This document shows positions 60,031 through 64,000 of a stretch of 64,000 nucleotides of DNA, piece by piece. A model generated the notes under the pieces. That model worked only from the letters and a program-made list of their open reading frames with translations, made no database searches and had not been told where the DNA came from. Where the stretch lies: the NCBI GenBank assembly GCA_036821825.1, contig DAISIV010000001.1:62001-126000 (forward strand), written 5' to 3'. The DNA comes from CAITZA01 sp937915285 (GTDB lineage: Bacteria; Desulfobacterota; Desulfomonilia; Desulfomonilales; Desulfomonilaceae). Position numbers and translations under genes: made by a program. Each line of letters opens with the position of its first letter. Positions within the stretch are counted from its first letter, which is position 1.

Positions 60031-61302
60031 CTATGAAATAATTTCCTCGGGGATTTGCTCTCCGCGAGTTAAATCTTCGTAACTCTCTCTTTTGCGTATT
60101 ATATCGAACTTGTCTCCCGAGACCAGGACTTCGCATGCCCGGGTTCTTGAGTTGTAATTAGAGGACATCGAAAAACCATATGCGCCCGCACTCATTACTG
60201 CAAGATAATCACCCACTTTTGGGCAGTCTATTTCTCTTGATCGGGCGATGAAGTCCCCTGACTCACAGATCGGACCCACGATATCGGCCACCATCATCTC
60301 TGCCTTGATCCGTTCTTTAGGTTTTCTTACCGGGACTATCGTGTGATGGGCTTTGTAAAGACTCGGCCTCACCAGATCATTCATTGCGGCGTCTACAATC
60401 ACGAAGTTCTTTTCGTCTGACTGTTTTAGGTACAAAACCTGAGTCACCATGAGGCCTGCGTTTCCAACAATGACACGTCCGGGTTCAAGTATGATCTTGA
60501 CATCCATTTCTGAGAGAGCCTCAAGAATCGCTGAACCGTAAGCTGATGGTGGTGGTGGTGTCTCCTGATCATAGGGAATGCCCAAGCCTCCACCAACATC
60601 AAGATACTTGATGTCGATTCCTTCCTGCCTCAGGGTTTTCAATAGCTCTCTAAGAATGCTGACCGTCTCCCTGAAAGGCGACAACTCTGTCAACTGGCTT
60701 CCGATGTGACAGTCGATTCCAACAGGCTCAACACCTTTAAGGGTCTTAGCTTGTTTGTAGAGATTCAACGCTTTAGAAATGTCTATTCCAAATTTGTTAG
60801 TTTTGAGTCCGGTGGATATGTATGGATGCGTTTTTGGATCTACGTCCGGATTAACTCTCAGGGCTATGCGAGCTTTCTGGTTTCTCATTATAGCCCTTTG
60901 ATTTATCGTTTCAAGTTCACCCTCGGATTCTACATTGAACATGAGGATGTCAGCCTCGAGGGCTTCGTCTATTTCCGATTCCCTTTTCCCAACTCCTGAA
61001 TAAACTATTTTGTGAGGATCAATACCTGCCTTAATGGCCCTGTACAGTTCACCACCAGAGACAATATCCACGCCACTACCGAGATTCGCAAACAACCTGA
61101 GTATCCCGATATTGGAGCAAGCCTTCATGGAATAGCAGATCAGGTGGTCAACCTTTTGGAAGGGCTCTTCAAAAACCCTAAAATGTCTCTCCAGGGTCTC
61201 GCGGCTATAGACAAAGACGGGCGTCCCTAACTGTTCAGCAATTGAAGCAATAGGGACGTTTTCGCAATAAAGCTGATCATTCTTGTACTCAAAAAAATGC
61301 AT
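60031..61302 (-). CDS. lysA: Diaminopimelate decarboxylase
   Basis: A 423-residue PLP enzyme of fold type III that makes lysine from meso-diaminopimelate. The Schiff-base lysine is in ICYSMKACSN (about 50-59). GSGVDIVSGGELYRA, DVGGGLGIPY (about 238-247), LEPGRVIVGNAG and the catalytic cysteine in GPICESGDF are all present. It lies between the lipoprotein gene and dapA, all in one direction. Confidence 0.96.
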   Translation of the reverse strand: MHFFEYKNDQLYCENVPIASIAEQLGTPVFVYSRETLERHFRVFEEPFQKVDHLICYSMKACSNIGILRLFANLGSGVDIVSGGELYRAIKAGIDPHKIVYSGVGKRESEIDEALEADILMFNVESEGELETINQRAIMRNQKARIALRVNPDVDPKTHPYISTGLKTNKFGIDISKALNLYKQAKTLKGVEPVGIDCHIGSQLTELSPFRETVSILRELLKTLRQEGIDIKYLDVGGGLGIPYDQETPPPPSAYGSAILEALSEMDVKIILEPGRVIVGNAGLMVTQVLYLKQSDEKNFVIVDAAMNDLVRPSLYKAHHTIVPVRKPKERIKAEMMVADIVGPICESGDFIARSREIDCPKVGDYLAVMSAGAYGFSMSSNYNSRTRACEVLVSGDKFDIIRKRESYEDLTRGEQIPEEIIS

Positions 61303-61314
61303 TTGATTTTACGC

Positions 61315-62358
61315 TCACGGATTATATTTTACAGATTCAGAACCTGACCGGTTCGATTCTTCCTGGGGTTTATCCTTGGGAAAGGCTGTCACTGCGTAGC
61401 GATAGGAACGTCCACTAGTGACCTTATCGTCCACAAACCAGGCATTTTTCAATGGCTCGGTGTTTATTCTGTCGAACATTCCTCCTTGCTCCGACCTATA
61501 CACATTATACCTGGTTTCATCATTTTCAATCCTTACCGGGTTCCAGTAAATTCTTATTCCGTCCCTTGCAGATGCTGTGTTGACGTTTTCAGGCGCGCCC
61601 CAGGTCACTGCAGGGATATTTACGTTTACCACATTTGACGGGCTGGATTCTATCGATACACCCTGATTCATACGAGCGGAGCGGACCACGTAAAAATAAT
61701 TATTGGAACGTTCCACATTTTTGTCCACAAATGATTTTTCACCTGTTCCTGAACCACCGACCGGTTTCATTGTTTCCACATCCGGTGAAGTTCCACGATA
61801 AATCCTGTAGGCTATATTTCGAGAGTCCCCTGAAGGAGCCGACCAGGACAACCTGACGCTATCCCCTTCCATCTCGGCGTTTACGGACACCGGCGCTTCA
61901 GGGACCTCATCAAAGATTACTTTCACATCCGGACTCGGCCTGGCCTCACGGCCTTTGAGGTTATATGCGCTGACACCATAGTAATATACGTTTCCGAATT
62001 TTACCGTCCTGTCGTTATAGGATACCTCGCCATCCTTGATTACAGCGTTTGTAGGAGTCTGAAAGTCTATGTTTGCAAAGAGATCCTTCTTTTCTCCGCA
62101 TTTCTCACAGTCATCAGAAACCGGTGTCGATGCCCTCAGAATCTTGAACCCTGAAACGTCCTGAAATGGAGAGCCATCACTGTTAAAGGCCGGAACACTC
62201 CATTTCAGCGTTATTCTATCGGGGTATGCGTATGCGTTCACGAGAATGATCTCTCCTGGCATGGTGGCCGTTGCCGGCCTCGGGTTCGTCTTGTAACCAC
62301 ACCCGGTAAGACTTGTTAATAATATTAAGGGCCAAATTATTAACCCTGTAGACTTCAA
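61315..62358 (-). CDS. Lipoprotein with fibronectin type III-like repeats
   Basis: A 347-residue protein with a lipoprotein signal ending in LTSLTGC, so it should be anchored to a membrane facing the periplasm. The start CGYKTNPRP resembles small LptM-type lipoproteins. After it come about three beta-sandwich repeats (about 40-140, 145-240, 250-340), each with W-S/N-P or W-S-A-P, Y-R/Y-Y-(Y)-V/A elements typical of FN3. Its start overlaps the argH stop (ATGA). The function is unknown; protein or glycan binding is inferred. Confidence 0.8.
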   Translation of the reverse strand: MKSTGLIIWPLILLTSLTGCGYKTNPRPATATMPGEIILVNAYAYPDRITLKWSVPAFNSDGSPFQDVSGFKILRASTPVSDDCEKCGEKKDLFANIDFQTPTNAVIKDGEVSYNDRTVKFGNVYYYGVSAYNLKGREARPSPDVKVIFDEVPEAPVSVNAEMEGDSVRLSWSAPSGDSRNIAYRIYRGTSPDVETMKPVGGSGTGEKSFVDKNVERSNNYFYVVRSARMNQGVSIESSPSNVVNVNIPAVTWGAPENVNTASARDGIRIYWNPVRIENDETRYNVYRSEQGGMFDRINTEPLKNAWFVDDKVTSGRSYRYAVTAFPKDKPQEESNRSGSESVKYNP

Positions 62359-63779
62359 CTAGTCCTCTCTGTTGCCTTTTCTGGAGATAATGAACTTACC
62401 AGATTGATAACACCCGACAGAAAAGCCCTGCCATTCGTTATCTGATTCAGAACGCTGGCTTTAGCTGTTGCGCCTGGCTGCCTTCTGGCTTCGACCATCT
62501 CTTCCGGTGAAGGAAGTCTGACATCCTGTAACGCCATGTCTTGATGTTCGGAATTACGGATCAATTCGCCGACTCGTGCATGAGCATCCCTGAACGGCAT
62601 GCCGGACCTAACCAGATCATCAGCAATGTCTGTCGCAGCCAGATACGGCTCCGAGGCAGCGTCAAGCATTCTGGGACCATGAAAAACAGTCTGATCAATC
62701 ATCGACGCCATCATGTTGAGACATCCGAGCAGGGTGTCAATTGCGTCAAAAACTGGCTCCTTGTCCTCCTGCAAGTCCTTGTTATATGTGAGAGGCAGAC
62801 CCTTCAGGGTAGTGAGCAGGGCCGTTAAGTCCCCGTAAACCCTGCCTGTCTTCCCCCTTATAAGTTCGCAGGCGTCAGGATTCTTTTTTTGAGGCATTAT
62901 GCTGGAACCCGAACAGTATGAGTCTGGAAGTTCACAGAACTTAAACTCTGAGGATGACCAGACAATCAACTCCTCTGAGAATCTGGATAAATGAGTCATG
63001 GTCAAGGCCGAATTGAAAACAAATTCAGCGGCAAAATCCCTGTCAGAAACGGCATCCATGGAATTAGCGCTAATTCTGGAAAAACCCAAAAGTTCTGCTA
63101 CCATAACTGGATCGGTGTTGTAGGTTGAACCAGCCAGGGCAGCCGAACCCAGTGGCATCTCATCAATCCTGTCCAGAGCATCCCTGAACCGTTCAAAATC
63201 CCTTTTGAACATTTGAAAATATGCCAGCAGATGATGGGAGAGCCTCACAGGTTGCGCCCTTTGCAAGTGAGTGTAGCCTGGCATAATGACGTCTACGGAC
63301 GCGGCGGCCTGATCCAGAATAGCTGACATCAAATCGGCAAACGTCCCCATAACAAGGACGGTTTTCTTTTTCAAGTAGAGTCTCAGGTCAAGGGCTATCT
63401 GATCATTTCTGCTTCTAGCCGTATGTAGTTTGCCTGCTACGGCGCCAATCTTCTTCCTGAGAGCTTCCTCAATATTTATGTGAACATCTTCGAGTTCTTC
63501 CCTGAACTCAAAATTTCCTGACTTGAATTCCTCCAGTATTTCAAACAAACCCCGTCTTATTTTCTCAGCGTCAGCCTCAGGGATAATGTTCATTCTGCCA
63601 AGCATTGTGACATGCGCGAGGCTTCCTTCAACATCCTCAACAAAAAGCCTTTTATCGAAAGATATCGAAGCGTTAAATTTGGCGAAGAACGGGTCCATTC
63701 CCGCATTGAAGCGTCCCTTCCTGATCCCTTCCGAGCACGTATTTTTTTTGGAAGTTTCCGGCTTGTCTTCACCAAACAT
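62355..63779 (-). CDS. argH: Argininosuccinate lyase
   Basis: A 474-residue enzyme that splits argininosuccinate into arginine and fumarate. The fumarase-superfamily signature is GSSIMPQKKNPD (about 294-305), with TARSRNDQIALDLRL and PGYTHLQRAQP also present. It has a short extra N-terminus of about 20 residues before KGRFNAGMDPFFAKFNAS. It follows argG by 22 bases. Confidence 0.96.
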   Translation of the reverse strand: MFGEDKPETSKKNTCSEGIRKGRFNAGMDPFFAKFNASISFDKRLFVEDVEGSLAHVTMLGRMNIIPEADAEKIRRGLFEILEEFKSGNFEFREELEDVHINIEEALRKKIGAVAGKLHTARSRNDQIALDLRLYLKKKTVLVMGTFADLMSAILDQAAASVDVIMPGYTHLQRAQPVRLSHHLLAYFQMFKRDFERFRDALDRIDEMPLGSAALAGSTYNTDPVMVAELLGFSRISANSMDAVSDRDFAAEFVFNSALTMTHLSRFSEELIVWSSSEFKFCELPDSYCSGSSIMPQKKNPDACELIRGKTGRVYGDLTALLTTLKGLPLTYNKDLQEDKEPVFDAIDTLLGCLNMMASMIDQTVFHGPRMLDAASEPYLAATDIADDLVRSGMPFRDAHARVGELIRNSEHQDMALQDVRLPSPEEMVEARRQPGATAKASVLNQITNGRAFLSGVINLVSSLSPEKATERTS

Positions 63780-63801
63780 GTAGCACTCCGATAAAATTGT
63801 T

Positions 63802-64000
63802 CTAGAACTTGTTAGGGAAACAGGTATTGTTGCTGATCATGGCGCCAATTCTAAGCCTTAGGGCATTGAGTTTTATGAAACCCTCGGCATCGGCCTGGGA
63901 ATACACCTGATCTTCTTCAAAGGTTGCAAACCTGCAATCATACAGGGAATTATCCGAGCGCCGTCCTGTCACGGTTAGCGACCCCTTGTAAAGTTTGAGT
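63802..64000 (-). CDS. argG: Argininosuccinate synthase, C-terminal part
   Basis: The frame reads in from the window's right edge and stops at TAG (63802-63804). The last 65 residues include LKLYKGSLTVTGRRSDNSLY and AEGFIKLNALRLRIGA, which match the C-terminal end of ArgG. The enzyme joins citrulline and aspartate, and its product is the ArgH substrate. The 5' part lies outside the window. Confidence 0.92.
   Translation of the reverse strand, partial: LKLYKGSLTVTGRRSDNSLYDCRFATFEEDQVYSQADAEGFIKLNALRLRIGAMISNNTCFPNKF

Overview
The window looks like a chromosomal piece of a draft genome from a Desulfobacterota (former Deltaproteobacteria) bacterium, probably near the sulfate-reducing or syntrophic lineages. 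This is inferred from moderate GC, many two-component systems, 43-85 kDa glycosyltransferase islands, a TauE/SafE permease cluster beside a PEP-synthase-like protein, and acyl-CoA enzymes. It holds about 56 protein genes (three clearly cut by the window edges or an assembly gap, plus a few doubtful small ones), one tRNA-Ser and one 100-N scaffold gap (10237-10336). I see no insertion sequence, phage, CRISPR array or rRNA.

Region 1 (1-27.9 kb) is a large exopolysaccharide (EPS) locus. It has two Wzx-type flippases, two O-antigen-ligase/Wzy-like membrane proteins, six GT4 glycosyltransferases (one a fragment), one GT2, a polysaccharide deacetylase, a clan-A glycoside-hydrolase-like protein, a Wza-type export lipoprotein, a Wzc-type co-polymerase/ATPase, a degenerate stand-alone CpsD-type ATPase and a uridine kinase. 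Two paralogous nucleotidyltransferase-fold proteins with the motif GGYGRGEGG also lie here, one next to an APH-like kinase. The region ends with a fusion of a degenerate phosphoglycosyl transferase (PGT) domain to a WecG/TagA (GT26) domain. Many of these genes are chained by ATGA-type stop/start overlaps.

Region 2 (28-38 kb, mostly minus strand) has a multi-PAS histidine kinase, a CoA-transferase, an enoyl-CoA hydratase and a compact five-gene unit. That unit reads: RsbU-like response-regulator phosphatase, intact PGT, a nucleotidyltransferase/beta-helix/degenerate-PGT fusion, STAS antagonist, RsbW-like kinase. A partner-switching regulator is thus built around the enzymes that would start EPS synthesis.

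Region 3 (38.4-47 kb) has two histidine kinase/response regulator pairs, a PEP-synthase-like phosphotransferase lacking the normal C-terminal barrel, and an operon for a small membrane protein, a TauE/SafE permease and a small exported protein. Three sigma-54 promoter matches (38484-38499 plus; 44921-44936 minus; 45162-45177 plus) come with TTTACA-N3-TGTAAA palindromes about 105-140 bp upstream. One palindrome sits almost midway between two divergent sigma-54 promoters. I infer a small sigma-54 regulon that ties these genes together; this and the partner-switching/PGT unit are the most interesting finds.

Region 4 (47-64 kb) is housekeeping: RqcH/NFACT, a PLP decarboxylase, a PHP phosphoesterase, an alkaline-phosphatase-fold hydrolase, TrmL, a response regulator, an LD-carboxypeptidase, tRNA-Ser(UGA), PgsA, a hybrid kinase, and a minus-strand run argG-argH-lipoprotein-lysA-dapA-dapB-FAH hydrolase-folK-YHS protein for arginine, lysine/diaminopimelate and folate synthesis.
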